Origin: Luidia sarsii | Taxonomy: Eukaryota > Echinodermata > Asteroidea > Paxillosida > Luidiidae | NCBI GenBank assembly: GCA_949987565.1 | Contig: OX465118.1 | Coordinates: 11,551,384 to 11,615,383, forward strand | DNA: 64,000 nt | Reading direction: 5' to 3' | Part shown: positions 46,566 through 59,335 of the stretch, piece after piece | Numbering within the stretch: position 1 is the first letter of the stretch | How the letters are laid out: every line of letters starts with the position of its first letter | Program-made: the position numbers and the translations under genes | Notes under the pieces: generated by a model | What the model was told of the DNA's origin: nothing | Databases searched by the model: none | What the model saw: the letters and a program-made list of their open reading frames with translations, nothing else

Positions 46566-49500
46566 TCATGGCCCTTTGACATCGGCGCTGAAGGTGTCGG
46601 TCAGGAACTTGTTGTAGTTGATCTTGCCGTCCATCTTCTCGTCAAACTCGGACATGACGTGGTAGACCTCATCCTCGTCCAGCACCATGTTGCAGAGCCT
46701 CAGCACGTTGCGGAACTCGGGCAGCGACAGGTAGCCCGTGTGGCCCAGATCTATCTTCTTGAAGGCACGGCGGAGTGTCTTCCAGTCACCCACCAGCTGG
46801 CATTGACAGGAATAAATTGCAAAGAATTGGATTAGGTGGAGTCGGGCTTGGCTAAGACTTCAACTTGATGAGTCTTGAAGGTTTGCATGGTGGAAATACT
46901 AAGTGGAAGGTTTGCGGTGACACCATGTAGCACTTCTCTTTTCTATGCTGGAAATTTACAGGCCAATTTAAGAACCCCAATTTCTAACAGGTTTCAACAA
47001 AAACAGGTGGTGAGAAAGGTCCTGCTAGGATCAAAACCTCAGGCCGTCTAACTTTTGAGATTTATATATAGCAGGTCATCTTAATCATCAGTGAGCAGTT
47101 TGCAACAGTTTTTGTATTAACTGGTGGTGGAAAGAAACGAAGACTTTGCTAAAATGAAGAAGCTTGCTCACCCTCTGCCTGAGGCGTGCCGTGATCCCGG
47201 TCAGTCCCTTGACGGGCTCGTTGACGATGGGCGCGATGGGCACCTCAGCTTGCGGGTGGGTCAGGAGGGACAGCATGTTGTTGCCATAGCGATGGGTCTG
47301 CTTCCGCAGGGCAAAGGGCTTCAAGAACTCCACATAGGACACCCTGTTGAGCATATCATGCAAACAGAGAAGAAATACATTAACAGCCGTACAAGGTTAG
47401 CTCACTGTAAACTCTCATAGCCTAAATAGCTTCTACTATTTCATATCATTACATGTAGTAAATTATAAAACTGCTCCTCAAAAATATGATAATATATCCA
47501 AATCAATTGTCTATACTCCAATAATTAACTAAAACAATTTGATGATACAAAATTATATACTGTAATCAAAGTGAAACAAATGAGATTTGAAGGTTTTCAT
47601 GGTGAATAGTAGAATAAGTTATAGGTTTGCTGTAACAGAACCACACATACCGCACTCATCACAAGAGAGAATTCTGCATGATGGTGTTATTACCACAAAC
47701 CTATTATTTATTTTGTAAATGCCCTTGATGAATAGGCTGCTTGACTTCAAAGTATGACTCTGAAGTTAAGACAATTCTTTGTTATAGACAAAGTGGACAA
47801 AGGCAAAGATTTCCCTCATCAACCCACCTTCCGTCTTGCTTGATTTCAAAGCGGCTGCACAGTGATTGCAGCTCGTAGGCGCTGAGGTGGACACAGAGCT
47901 CTTGGAGGACATCACGGAACTCCTCCTTGCTGACAAAGCCAGTGCCGTACACATCCAGACCGAGGAACTCCTTCCGCAGGTCGTCCCACATGTAGTCAAC
48001 CTGAGTAGGCACGAGAAAAATAAGAATGAAACATATGACATTTATGACAACAATCGGAGGGACCGACATTTTGATCCGGACCTTTCTCAAAGGCCTTTGA
48101 GAAAGGTCCTGCTAGGATCAAAACGTCACGCCTTTATAAATCAATGCAGGCAACTGGATTAGGATTACAAAAAGAAAAACATGACAAATAGGTCTCTTGT
48201 CAAAAAGATCATCGGTTGGGTATCAGATGATTTGACCCGTCCGATGTCGTTTCCAATGGATAGCCATCGTGTATTTTTCACCAGTACAATCGGCTTTCTA
48301 CCGGGGGACATTTTATCGGTCGGATGAATTCAACCGGCACTCAACCGATGATCTTTTTGACAAGAGACCTTATAGACACACCCACAGAAATGAAATTTAA
48401 AAAAATTAATAAATAAATGTGTTATATATTAATTGCGCCCAGTGTGGATGAATGAGAGATGAATCTTGCCTGTGACCCTCACCACTGATTAATATTCATG
48501 ATGCTCACCTTTGACCTGAGGTTGTCCTCCAGCATGTCGGCAGCGCAGTTGAGCTTCCGGGAGCGGATGAGGAAGTCGGAGTCGCCCCTCTTGGGCGGGT
48601 TGAGCTTGGCGTTGGGGAAGGCGGCCGACTTCATGGAGTGGCCAAAGTGGCGGATAAACTCCAGGAAGCTGTAGGAACGATTCTGGGATGTGATGAAGGT
48701 GTCCCAGAGGCGGCGGATCTCTCCACGGGTGATCTCTGGCCGAACGTTGAGTCTGGATAAACGGGCAAGAATTAGGGGCAAGAAAGAGAGAGCAAGTTAA
48801 TTGGCAGAGTCCACACAGCATGTTTCAATTGCATTTCCCAAACTGTCGGGCTGATGATCGATCGAGGGAAAGGATGCAGCTGAGAAGAAAAGGGAATACG
48901 TACGAGACGCATTTTGTTGGAATATACGTCTCCTCCAAATGCCATCAAAACTAGATGGGATATCAAGTGGGAGAGAAAGAATGGACAGCCAGCCCTAACT
49001 GGGAGAAGTACATCTCAAAAGAAGGTGGGTGGGTTTCTACTAATTAGTCAGTCAGGAACAATTGATTGACAAAATAGAATTGGAACCAGCATCACAGAGA
49101 GTGACGAAAAGGGAAGAGCAATACATGACCAAACCAAGTCATTCCAGGTTTTATTTTACCACCACGCTCAAAATGAACACAGAAGTAGACTGACAAATCC
49201 AATCGTCAACCCACGCCGGAACCACATAATAAACTCACTTCTTGAACATTCTGTGCATCATTTCTTGAGTCATGTGCTTGGAGTTCTGCTCGTCCAGCTC
49301 ACGGAAAGCTTCCTCAACCTCCGCGAAACGATCCTTGAGCAGCCCCTTGATGATCGCCGCAATCTGCATCAAGACAGAACCAATCATTATTGAGCGCTCT
49401 GAAATAATACAGGACTTTTTTGTTGCTGAAAAACTCTCTTAATTCTTTGCCCTGCGAGGGGATAAGAGTCTCAGGCTGATCACGATGGAAAGTAGAAAGT

Positions 49501-52500
49501 ACAACTCTCTCTGATCTCTCTCTCTGTGTGAGGGCAGGAATCATTATACTTACTTCCTTCAACGGCCTGCCTTTCTTGAAATCCTCAAAGTCAACTGGTT
49601 CATCGTAGCTGCCTCGAAGTCCCGTCTCACCCTGGTCCATGGCAATATCCTCTGGGCTTGAGGAGCGGTTATAGACAGACTTAGTGTCCAGCAAACTGGG
49701 TGCCACTCCACCCCTGGGGAGAGAAAAGGATTGCCGAGAATGATGAGAATTTCCTTCTAGCACTTGAAAAATCACACTTTCAGACTGATACAGCTTGCAA
49801 TCGCTCCTTTTATTAGTTTCACGATTCTTCTTGCAACAATTCTCTTCAAATGAGACTGATGAGGGCTTTGCATGGGGGGGTGAAATAATATAGGAGGGTC
49901 TGCGGTGACACCATGTATAAGGTCTCTTTAGGAAGAGGTATGGTTCTGAAAAGAACCTGAGTGATAACTTGACGTTTCTCCTGATGACAGCCAGAGCATA
50001 CTGGCCAGAATGTCGAGTTATCACTCTTCCTAAAGAGAGACCTTTAATCTAAATGGTGTCACTGCAAACTATCCTATATTACTTCTCTTCAAGATGAGTT
50101 TACCTTGTGTCAAAGTCAGCCATGAAGTCCACATATTTCACATTTCCCTCTTCGTCCAGAGGTAGCCTGTCCACGAACATCTCAAACTCCTCGTCGGACA
50201 TGTCGATGTCGTAACGGCTCTGCACGGCCGCCCGGAACTCCTGCTGACTGATGACGTTGGTGCGGAGCTTGTCGATCTTACTGCAACGACAAGAGATGAA
50301 GAGTTTGATTGTAAGACTTAAGAACAAATTCATCTCCTCGAGCAGGGAGAGTAGGATGACGTTGTGGCATCAGAGATAGGATGGGAACCATTTCATTCCA
50401 GCAACTTTTCAAAATCTACAGGAGGAAGTCAAGGATAGCATAGGCTTTCATCCCTGCTTCACTCCAACTCATAATTAGTGTGCATCTTCATTATCAAGAA
50501 CCATATCCATGGAGATTTCATCTCAAATACCCATCGCATCAATCCGATATCCCAGAGATCAAATCTTATTCAAGTAGTGTGCATGCTGACGTAGCAGAAT
50601 ACGTTCTATTCCTCTCTAATGAGTCATTGTGGGATTTTCATCATCTTATTTGAATCATCACGACAAGGCCCAATTTCATAGAGTTGCTCAAGCGCCAAAA
50701 TTTGCTTAAGCTCAAAATGTCATGATTCATAGGATCACCTTGCCATCCAAAACTTCACTAATGTTCCATGCAAAGTAAAGAAGAGTGGAATACAAGTCTA
50801 AAGCAATTGCCATCACATTGCAGTGTGGTTTGTAATCATGTTTACCGGTACACAAGGAAGACTTTGCCTGCTTAGCAGATTTTCACGGTTAATAATGTCT
50901 ACGACATTGGGCCCAGGGGCCAATTTCATAGAGCCGCTTAAGCGCCAAACTGGGCATAAGCGCAAAAACTCATGAGCCACAGGATCCCCTTGCCAACCCA
51001 AACTTCACTTTTGTTCCATGCTAAGTAAAGAAGAGTGGAATACAAGACAAAGGCAATGGACGTCACATCGCAGCTTATTGCGGTTTGTAATCCTGTTTAC
51101 ACAAGGAAGACTTTGCCTGCTTAGCACATTTTCAATCGGCTCTATGACAATTGGGCCCAAGTTTCGGCTGGAAGAATCGTGACGACTTACTGGAAGACAC
51201 CCAGGAGGGAGAGGAAATCTCTCTGGAAGAGCCCCATGATCTTAGCCTCTGCTGCTGTCACATTGGACGCCCCACCAGGACTGGCAGCCCTGACGTCACG
51301 GTTGTACCTGAAGACAGAACAAAGACAAGCCATCTTAATGACTCCCTTAATTACTCCCACTCCCTTCCCTTTTGCCCTTCCTCTGTCATGTGTGTCAGGG
51401 CTTTCCTAAGTTCCCCTGACTGTGTACGTTTGTCCTTGTCATTTTGCCTTTGAGAAAGGTCCTGTTAGGATCAAAACTAATTTTTGAGATTTATGTATTG
51501 CAGGTCATTTTAGTCGGTGAGCAGTTTGCAGCAGTTTTTGTATTAACTTCATCTTAATAACTCACAACTGGATACCATTTCTGAATCATTACTGTTGTCA
51601 TTATTCAAGAAGAAATTAATCATCAACCTTTAACGGCAAGTTATGGTTGTCATAAATCAGACACCAGATGCTTTTGTTCAAAGTGTATGAGCTGTTGTTA
51701 CCTCTGTTGGGAAACTGCATTTTGCAATCATATCTTGGAAGTCTGACTGAGGCAGACTTGAATTTTTCTTCTTTTTTATGCAAATTCGCAAAAACAAGGC
51801 TATAAAGCCACTCATCAAGGTTAAGGGCTAAGAAAAGAAGGAGATAGAGAGAGATCAAGGCTGGAGATAGGAATTGTCATTCCCCTTCAAAAGGGCAAGA
51901 TCATAGGCTGGGGGCAGAACATGAACCAGGAAGGGAATTCCAGAGAGAGGCTGAACGAGGGAATAGCTTCCTATTTTTTTTTCCAAAAAAAAAACTCTTT
52001 CCGGGACCAGACTGATGGACTCACATGTGCTCAGGATTCAGAAGGATCTTGTGGGGGATGCCAGCGTCGCTGCGGTCTTGGAACCGCTGCAGGAAGTCCA
52101 GATAGGACAGGCATCGCGTCTTGGGGTGGACGCTGAGACTGCAGCGGGACAGGAAGGCGTCTAGCTGCATCTTGTCCAGCTTGAGGTCGTAGCGCTCCAG
52201 AACTTCACGGAACTTGGACAACTCCACCTGAAGGAAGAGAAATGACAGAGTTGACGGTTTACAAAGCAGGCTCTGAGAGTTTTACAGTGACACCACATCC
52301 ATAATCTATTCTGTGATCCAGTGTGACTGTGACAAAAACCAACTGGCACTGAAGAACACAAAATGAATTTATTTCCAATTGAAAAATTGGCAAAGAAAAC
52401 ATTTTTCTATTTGTTCAAACGTTCCCAGACACCTTTTCCTGTGTTTGTTTGACTCTGTTTGAAAATAATTTAATTATTATTATTTTTATTTTTTTCTATC

Positions 52501-55500
52501 TTTTTTTGCCTTTTTGTCTATTTCTGATGGTAAATGGCAAAGACAATTTTCCTTTTCTCTTGAAAAGTAGAAAAGTCAAAGTAAGTCCTATCCTTCCAAA
52601 AAACAATGATTGACTTGACTGATATTTTTCCTGTCAGATTACCCGCCCAGACTGGTTCCTACCTCTCCTTTCTTCTCCACGTCAAACTTCTCAAAGTCCT
52701 TCTTCATCTTGAAGAATCCCTCTCGGAATTTCTCCTTCAGCCACCTCTCAACGTCCAGCGATTTGGATCTCTCCACTTCTCGTCTCCGTGTTCTCCTCGC
52801 TAAAGAGGAAAGACAAGAGTTTTTTCGTTCTAAATTCCAATAAATAATCATCTTTATTAAAGCCCCCACACAAGTGGCTTTACAGCCTTGTTTTGGGCGA
52901 ATTTGCATCCAAAAAAAGAAGAAAAAAGAAGAAGAAAAGAATAGAATCTTAAAGCCTCTATATACACAACATTGGTCGAGGTCAAAGAATAGCATCCATA
53001 CGTTGTCTGATCCAACATATTCATGAAATAGCACACCTGTGAAAATTTCAGCTCAATCCGCCAACCGAGTCACGAGAAAATCATGAAAACCGATTCATTT
53101 GTTTCGCGAAAATGCAACATTCAACGCCGTACTGTTCCGAAAAATACTTTAGATCTCGGTGAGACGTAAATGATTTCTTTGACTCTTTTCTCAAAAAATA
53201 CAACATTTTAGGCAGAAATATTTCAGTGCGAGGTTTCTACCATAACCATCTTCAAACTGTATAAGTTTCATGTAAATCTGTGAACATTTCTGTTTTTCGA
53301 CCAATGTTGTGTAGGGGCTTTAACACCATATCTGACGTAATTTACAGTGAAACTAAAAATGATTTAACTTTTTTTTTTCAGGGCAGAATTTTTTTAAACT
53401 TAACGTGAAAAGAGGTGTTATGTACATGTTCTTTCTACCAAACGGACTGGAGGGATTTGAATAATTTTTCTGGATTGGTTCAGAAGACTGAGAGATTTTT
53501 GTCAACTTACGGGATGATCTTGGGCTTAGTTCGGGGCTACCAGCTCCCGGACGGAAAGCGTACTCGTCTGGCGCGGCCGTTCCCGATCGCAGATTTATAC
53601 CCAACTTGTTCATCAGTCTCTCACCGTTGACAACGCCAACACCGTCCACATCATATCTGGAAAAAGATTGAAAAGATTTGCATCGTCAATTTCATGAAGA
53701 AGATCGGACATTCAAAGAATCCTGATAAAGTTAGTTTCAAAACTTTAGAAGGCAATTTTTTTTTTTCAATGTTTCCAACTTCTCAATGATGAGGACAAAA
53801 TCTACAAGGAAAAGTAAGAAGTTTTCAGATACAGAGGGCAGAGGATGGACAATAGAAAAGAGCTGATAGACAGACTAGGATAAAAAGAAAAGGCCGCCTG
53901 TAGGAAAGGGATTAAAGAAGGGAAGATATCAAAGGGAGAATTGGAAGAAAGACCAAATAAAACAACTTCTAAAGAATAAACTTGGAAGCCAATCCTCACC
54001 TGTTCCAGAGCTTCTCAAATTCATCATCATCCATGAAGAAGAGCATCTTGTTGAGGACATTACGGAATTCTGGTTTCAGGATGCGGCCGGTACCTCCGGG
54101 GTTCATCTGCGGAATCATTTCGGCTACATCCAGGAACCTGCAGGAGCAATCCAAGCCATAGAAGAATTAAGACTCACACACATCAGTCTGATTTTTGCAA
54201 CATCAGGCTTGGTTAAAAGTTCAGGGCTAATAACACGGTACCCTGACCCATCTAACCCCTGATGATCACTCATCTCTGTAGTGTCACCAACCGTTGGTGC
54301 ACTGATGCACGAAACTCCTCCACTCTCCCCTAACCTTGGTCTTCCCTATCAAGTCATATATGGGGGTGTTGGTCCATTCCCTTAGATCATCGAGCCACTG
54401 TCTCCCAGGTCTGCCTCTTTTGTTTTGATCCTCTGAGTGTTATGTCCTAGCTATCGTATTTTGGACCTTTTGTGACATGACCAAAGTAGTTAAACTTCTT
54501 CTTTTTTCACGATGTTAGCTAGAGGATCTAAATGGCCACACTTTTTTTTTTTGCTCAGCCCAGCATCTCTTGAAAATGGTCATCCCTGCCTCCTCCTCCT
54601 CCTCACTCACCTCTGCTTGGCTTTCTCTTTGAGTTGGGCGTGGACCTGCGTAGCAGACATGGTGATCTTCTCTCCCGGCCCTCTATTGACGGGATCCATC
54701 CAGGCTGGCATCTCCCCCCTCGTTGCCATCTCTCGTAGACAGGCGTAGAACTCCTCCAGTTTGATCACTTTGTGATCGGCAAGACGGAACCTGTCCAAGG
54801 AAAAAACCAGCGAGTCTTTCATCATCAAAGAGGCACAATTCAAAAAAACTTCACAGAAAAGAATTTTTTCATAAAACTATGAAGAATCTACATTTTTAGG
54901 TTCTTTAAGATTTTTCTTTCCTCTTTTTAATTTAGAAATATGTCATTTGCCCTTTCACATTTTGGTTCAACGGTATAGTATAAAGATAAGACAGATTGGG
55001 GTTGAATCGTTCAAAGAAAAAAAAATGAGCAACAATTCATGAAAAAACTGAACTTTAGAAACCTCAAACAAAAGCTCTGGAGAAAATGTTTCATTATTCA
55101 TCTTTCAGACTGAACAACTGCATAAGGCCAATTTAAAAAAAAATGTTTCTAATACTAACTCTTTTTTTTAAAGGAAGATGCAGGAACTTTTTGTTTGGAT
55201 TTTCCATTTTTTTTCCCTTTTAGACGGGTAGTCTATTTTCCAGTTGTTTTTAAGTACACTATGATATGTAGGCCGTACATGTGCAATGTTCAATGGCTGG
55301 AAACACCGAAAATCAATCAAAGTTTCATCTTTTTATCCTTTAAAAAAAGTTGCTTTGATGCGACGACAAAAGAAAAACATGCGGGCGGGGATGAGAAACT
55401 AATAATTGTTTTTACTTGGCCTAACCAAAAGGTTACCAGGCAGTGGAATTACTTTTAAGAGCAGCAAAAGCATTAAAAGGCAGCAGACTCCTTGTAGTCA

Positions 55501-58304
55501 TCCACTCACCTCGCCAGCAGAGCATTGAACTGCTTAGTGCTGATGAAGCGTCCAGCAAAGGTGATGAGAATGCGGTTAAGGGCCTCACGGCTCACTATGC
55601 CACGACCCTCGGGGTCATTGGACACAAACAGCTTCCTCAGCTCAAAGTACGACTTCTTGACCTTCTCCTTCATAATCATTTCAATCTGTGAAAGTGAAGG
55701 ATAATGAGAAATCAAGGTCTGTGAAATAGTCTGCATGTTTGGTTTTCACTTGCTTCTATGATTCCAGGACTTGGGTGTTGTTCGTCCTTCGCAGGCGAAG
55801 GTGACTATGACTTCAGATCACTGGGTGGGGGAAAGGGGGGGGGGGGTGAGTGCGAAGATGGCTGATGAACAAGCCAATCTTCGCCCGGAAATATCTGCTA
55901 CAGTGGGATTTGTTAGAGTATGGACAGATGTGTGGTACTGAACCAGACTGGGATGCGGAGCTCTCCTGATTTTTCCTTTTCTCTTTGAATCTCTTCGAAG
56001 TTGGAACTCCGGATCTGACAGACTTAGGACTTATAGGTAGGGCCTCCCAAATTGTCAACAATCTCTACTCGGGCCAGATGTTTTTATCCTTAGCAGGACT
56101 TTTCTCAAAGGCAGAATGCATCTACTAGAGAGATAGTAGACAGAGGCAGTTGACCATTTTTTATGGAACTCTTGAATTCCAACTAATTTCCATCCTGACC
56201 TTATTGATCATTTTGTGGTCAAACCAAAATAAAATTATTGAAATCACTCACCTCGTCCACTTCCAGTCTGACTCTTGTTTCTGGTCTGGACATACGGGAA
56301 GCCACGCTGACAGCTCGGTTATCAGCCCTGCTGGCTATGTCCGCACGAGCTCCTACAACCATAAAAAATATGGAAGGAAATACCGGTCGTCAATCATATT
56401 TTTACCAAAAGGTCCTCACACGCCAAAGACACATACCACTGATGAAAACCCTTTGGTAGATCAAATTATAATTATTTGCAAAAGTGATTAATGATGGTGA
56501 TAGTGCCTATCTACGTCATCCCAAAGATGATGTATTCTTATTCAGAAAAGTTACTCTATAAAGCATCAATTCTCCGTCTTTTACAAGTCCATTACCAGAG
56601 TGGACAGATCAGATTGAAACTGGTTGCTTCATTTCTTTTAAACTATCCTGTCAATGAATACACTAAAATCTTCAGATTCTACAAATTATCTGTTAATCCT
56701 GATAGATATTCTACCAAATTCTATCAAACTGCCTTGATACATCCTGGTAGATATATCAGGGCCCATTTTCATAGAGCTGCTTAATTACCCGTGAAAATCT
56801 GTAAGCAAGATGACAATTAATTATTGTGATGTGATGTCAACTGTTCTTGACTTGTACTCCACTATTCTTTGCTTAGCATGAAACAAAAGAGACGTTTGGG
56901 TTGGGAAGGTGATCGTATGAATCGTGACTTTTGGTGTTTCAGCTAATTTTGGTGCTCAATCAAACAGCTCTGGCCTTCAAACACAAAAACCATAGACAGG
57001 GTTTCATGATAATGTTGGATTAGAAAAGTTCATCAGACAGTGACTGGAGTCACTGGACACTGACCAGACAAGCTGACCACACCATATGCCATAAAAAATA
57101 AGGCTGTGGTGCACTGCTACATGGACTAGTATGATAACGGTCAAGTGCTTAGCAAACATCACTGCCATCGATATTCAAACAAGGCATCGGCAAAGCATTC
57201 AGTCTTGAAAAATCAGTAGCAACAGGGAGGCGGACAAGTTAATAATTTGACAAAATGAATACATTCTAATGTCAGTTGAACCTTCACATATCAGGGCATA
57301 TGGCAGGCATTGAGAGGATTGGTTCCTCTTCAAAATGTCAGTTGGGTTTTTTTTTTTGATAAAATGTTTTTCAGATTGGGAAAATGTATAGGTCTAACTA
57401 TGGCTATATATAATATCAAAATAAGTGATACTGATACTTGATAGTGATAGCTACTCCTTATAACTTATAATGCATTTTTGTTGCTAAATGCTGTACAAGA
57501 GCACAGTTTGGAATATATTTTGCAGTGTCTTGTGGTTGTTTAGGGTAGAAATTATGTGTATACATTTACTGATTGTACCTTTACAAATTGGCTTGGCACC
57601 GGCAATTCTTGGCACCAACCTGGCTTCTCAAAACCAACACAACTGTGGTATTTTGATTGTTATTTTGTAATTGTTAGGGTTAACTTTCCATAACAATATC
57701 AATGATACTACACTACACATATATTTAGGCTATAGTCAATCTATGGCTAGGGGTTTTATGTTTCTTACTTACCAAAGTAACTTAATCTAGTGGAATTTTG
57801 ACCTTGTCAGATTCTTAAGTGTAGGGCCTATACCAAAATAAGTACGTACAGGTGCTCTAGGTTAGAATTTATGATTTAGGGAAAGGTTTTAATTGGGGGT
57901 ATAAGATCAGGTTAACCTAAGATCTTACCGAAAACAGGCAGTCTTGTCTTGGTTTGATCCTCAGCCTCCATCACCTCCACTCCCTCGGGGATGTTGGAGA
58001 AGGGTCTGGGTATCCTGGGCAGCGATCGCCGGGACGTCTCCCCGCCGAAGCCGGCCCCGCCTCCGCCCGCCGACTGGGACAGCCGGGGCGCCGACGAGCT
58101 GAGCTGGAGCTCGGCCGGGTGGAAGGACTGGTGGTGGCCGGCAGACCGGCTGCCCTGCTGGCTGGACAGCCCCCGGACATTGAGCTTGTCCGGGTTGCCC
58201 AGGCGGGACAGAGGGTGTTGAATCTCGGGCAGGTTGGGCACGGACTTGTGACTCGCAGCCACGCTCAGCACGGAAGCCGGTCTCGAGATAACAGCCTGCG
58301 ACAT
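46566..58304 (-). CDS. EFCAB6: EFCAB6-like EF-hand protein, 16 exons, 951 aa
   Basis: Minus-strand exons in order: 57929-58304, 56252-56352, 55510-55685, 54611-54790, 54000-54137, 53511-53656, 52663-52799, 52025-52227, 51191-51307, 50104-50280, 49554-49713, 49239-49363, 48509-48752, 47828-48000, 47172-47343, 46566-46796. All are GT-AG and the summed length is a whole number of codons. Residues 1-160 are Ser/Pro/Gly-rich and probably disordered. From about 165 on come repeated EF-hand units (for example near 180-217, 235-265, 285-345, 400-470, 525-580, 645-700, 765-815, 880-945). Many loops lack a full set of calcium ligands; FDEKMDGKINYN has Lys at position 12. The architecture and the C-terminal WKTLRRAFKKIDLGHTGYLS fit EFCAB6 (DJBP), known from sperm and ciliary axonemes. 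Mammalian EFCAB6 is about 1500 aa, so this version is shorter, or lacks upstream exons. Confidence 0.85.
47010..47120 (+). repeat. Hammerhead-like repeat in EFCAB6 intron 15
   Basis: GAGAAAGGTCCTGCTAGGAT, CAAAACCTCAGGCCGTCTAA, then TCAGTGAGCAGTTTGC. Core mutated (GATCAAAAC). Confidence 0.65.
48055..48140. repeat. Hammerhead-like repeat, inverted pair in EFCAB6 intron 13
   Basis: GACCGACATTTTGATCCGGACCTTTCTCAAAGG faces CCTTTGAGAAAGGTCCTGCTAGGATCAAAACG; both arms are shortened and mutated. Confidence 0.65.
48191..48371. mobile_element. TIR repeat C, copy 2 in EFCAB6 intron 13
   Basis: GGTCTCTTGTCAAAAAGATC and GATCTTTTTGACAAGAGACC are exact inverted termini. The interior closely matches 31598-31788. 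Confidence 0.85.
49893..50085. mobile_element. Fold-back element D relative in EFCAB6 intron 10
   Basis: AGGAGGGTCTGCGGTGACAC..TCTCTTTAGGAAGA and TCTTCCTAAAGAGAGACC..GGTGTCACTGCAAACTATCCT are inverted, with a 110-bp centre that carries its own inverted GAGTGATAACT / AGTTATCACTC. A partial copy is at 46905-46950. Confidence 0.7.
50671..51157. mobile_element. Repeat F, two tandem copies in EFCAB6 intron 9
   Basis: GGCCAATTTCATAGAGCCGC..AAGCGCCAAA starts each copy, and CATTGGGCCCA or CAATTGGGCCC ends it (inverted ends GGGCCAATTTCATAGAGC). Both contain TTCCATGC(A/T)AAGTAAAGAA and GTGGAATACAAG. The right end touches EFCAB6 exon 9 within 35 bp. A third, diverged copy is at 56757-57000. Confidence 0.7.
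51440..51550 (+). repeat. Hammerhead-like repeat in EFCAB6 intron 8
   Basis: TTTGAGAAAGGTCCTGTTAGGATCAAAAC, then ATGTATTGCAGGTCATTTTAG and GAGCAGTTTGCAGCAG. The GTC is deleted. Confidence 0.65.
51780..51980 (-). mobile_element. LINE 3' fragment in EFCAB6 intron 8
   Basis: CAAATTCGCAAAAACAAGGC, AGGAAGGGAATTCCAGAGAG, GGCTGAACGAGGGAA. Same 3' end as the other LINE copies. It stops 45 bp before the exon 8 donor side. Confidence 0.7.
52857..53333. mobile_element. TIR repeat B, copy 2, with LINE 3' end inserted at its start
   Basis: AAAGCCCCCACACAA at 52859 is followed by GTGGCTTTACAGCCTTGTTTTGGGC and an AAGAAG tail (LINE 3' end, 52873-52938). Repeat B then begins again at 52950 and continues to CCAATGTTGTGTAGGGGC at 53333. 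It reads as a nested insertion or two abutting elements. Confidence 0.7.
56757..57000. mobile_element. Repeat F, diverged copy in EFCAB6 intron 1
   Basis: GGGCCCATTTTCATAGAGCT, then GTACTCCACTATTCTTTGC and CATGAAACAAAAG, related to 50671-51157 by order of words. The right terminus is not clear. Confidence 0.5.
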
Positions 58305-58572
58305 GGCGTCAAAATCTTACGATTCCTCCGATCCCTTCTTTTTCAAAACTCGATCAGCTATAGTTCGTTCGACTGGCGAACCAAATCCGCCACTCTTGAC
58401 GAAATCTTCGGGGAACGAAACTGGACTTTTCCGAGTCTACTTGTCGATTTCGGGGTGTCTGATGAGAGATACTCTGGTGGTAGATTGTTGTTGATCTCGA
58501 TTGTGGTGGGGGTTCCCATGCGAGTGGTTTGTGAGCGCGCTGTGTGTACACGGCGTCATCACTAGGACGGTG

Positions 58573-58587
58573 GTTGGCAGGGGCAAC
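58573..58587. promoter_or_regulatory. RFX X-box-like site upstream of EFCAB6
   Basis: GTTGGC-AGG-GGCAAC is a near-palindrome of the RFX X-box type (two 6-bp halves, 3-bp spacer, one mismatch in the left half). It lies about 270 bp upstream of the EFCAB6 start codon. RFX factors drive ciliary genes, which fits EFCAB6. Motif match only. Confidence 0.4.
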
Positions 58588-58835
58588 GGGACCCTATTGA
58601 TATTTAAATTGGTCCATGGGTGCACGCAGAGTGCCATAGGGGGGGGAAATAGCCAAATGAAAAATAAGTCGTGTTACTCCAAGAAATGTTTCTATAGCCT
58701 TGATTCCAAACGATTGGAAGCCAAGTAAAAATAGGATTGTGCTTTAAATACCAAAAATGAGAGGTCTTTCTGATGGTTTTTAAAAATTAATTCATATTTT
58801 GCAATAGTTTCAAGAATTTAATCAAGAAATTCAGG

Positions 58836-58975
58836 AATTTAGTGGGCCTGACGTTTCGATCCTAGCATGACCTTTCTCAAAGGCTTTGAGAAAGGTCCTG
58901 CTAGGATCGAAACGTCAGGCCCACTAAATTTTAAGATTTACATTTTGGTAATTTTAGTCAGTATATCACCTTAAG
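58836..58975. repeat. Hammerhead-like repeat, 47-bp inverted pair
   Basis: The arms 58836-58882 and 58884-58930 pair with a single mismatch around one base. The right flank has CATTTTGGTAATTTTAGTCA. It is 530 bp upstream of the EFCAB6 start. Confidence 0.85.
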
Positions 58976-59335
58976 AAATTTAGGAATTTGATTCCTAAAG
59001 GCAGGGGGGTAAAATAACCTTGGAATAGCGAGACAAACATGTTTTTTTTTCTTCGCAGACATCACAACTTCCTCAGACCGCGAATGCTATACCTGATGAG
59101 GGCGCTAATACTGAGACGGAAAGGTTTCAGGTTGCAATATTCGATCCGTCAGTGTACACAAACAAAGTCTGGCCGCCATCCATCGCCTGTAGCGATGGCT
59201 TTATTTACCGAAAACACACCAAATGGTGGTCAGGAAATAACTAGGTCTGGGCCCAGACGGTGGGCCCATTTTATAGTATACCAAACTTTCTAAGTTGGTG
59301 GCCCGCCAGGTCTAGCCATGGAACAATCGTTGCTC

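Noticed and set aside
59039..59293. 84-aa frame preceded by TTCTTCGCAG, possibly an exon
   Set aside because: An acceptor-like string alone; no partner exon or known motif, and the frame lacks conserved sequence.
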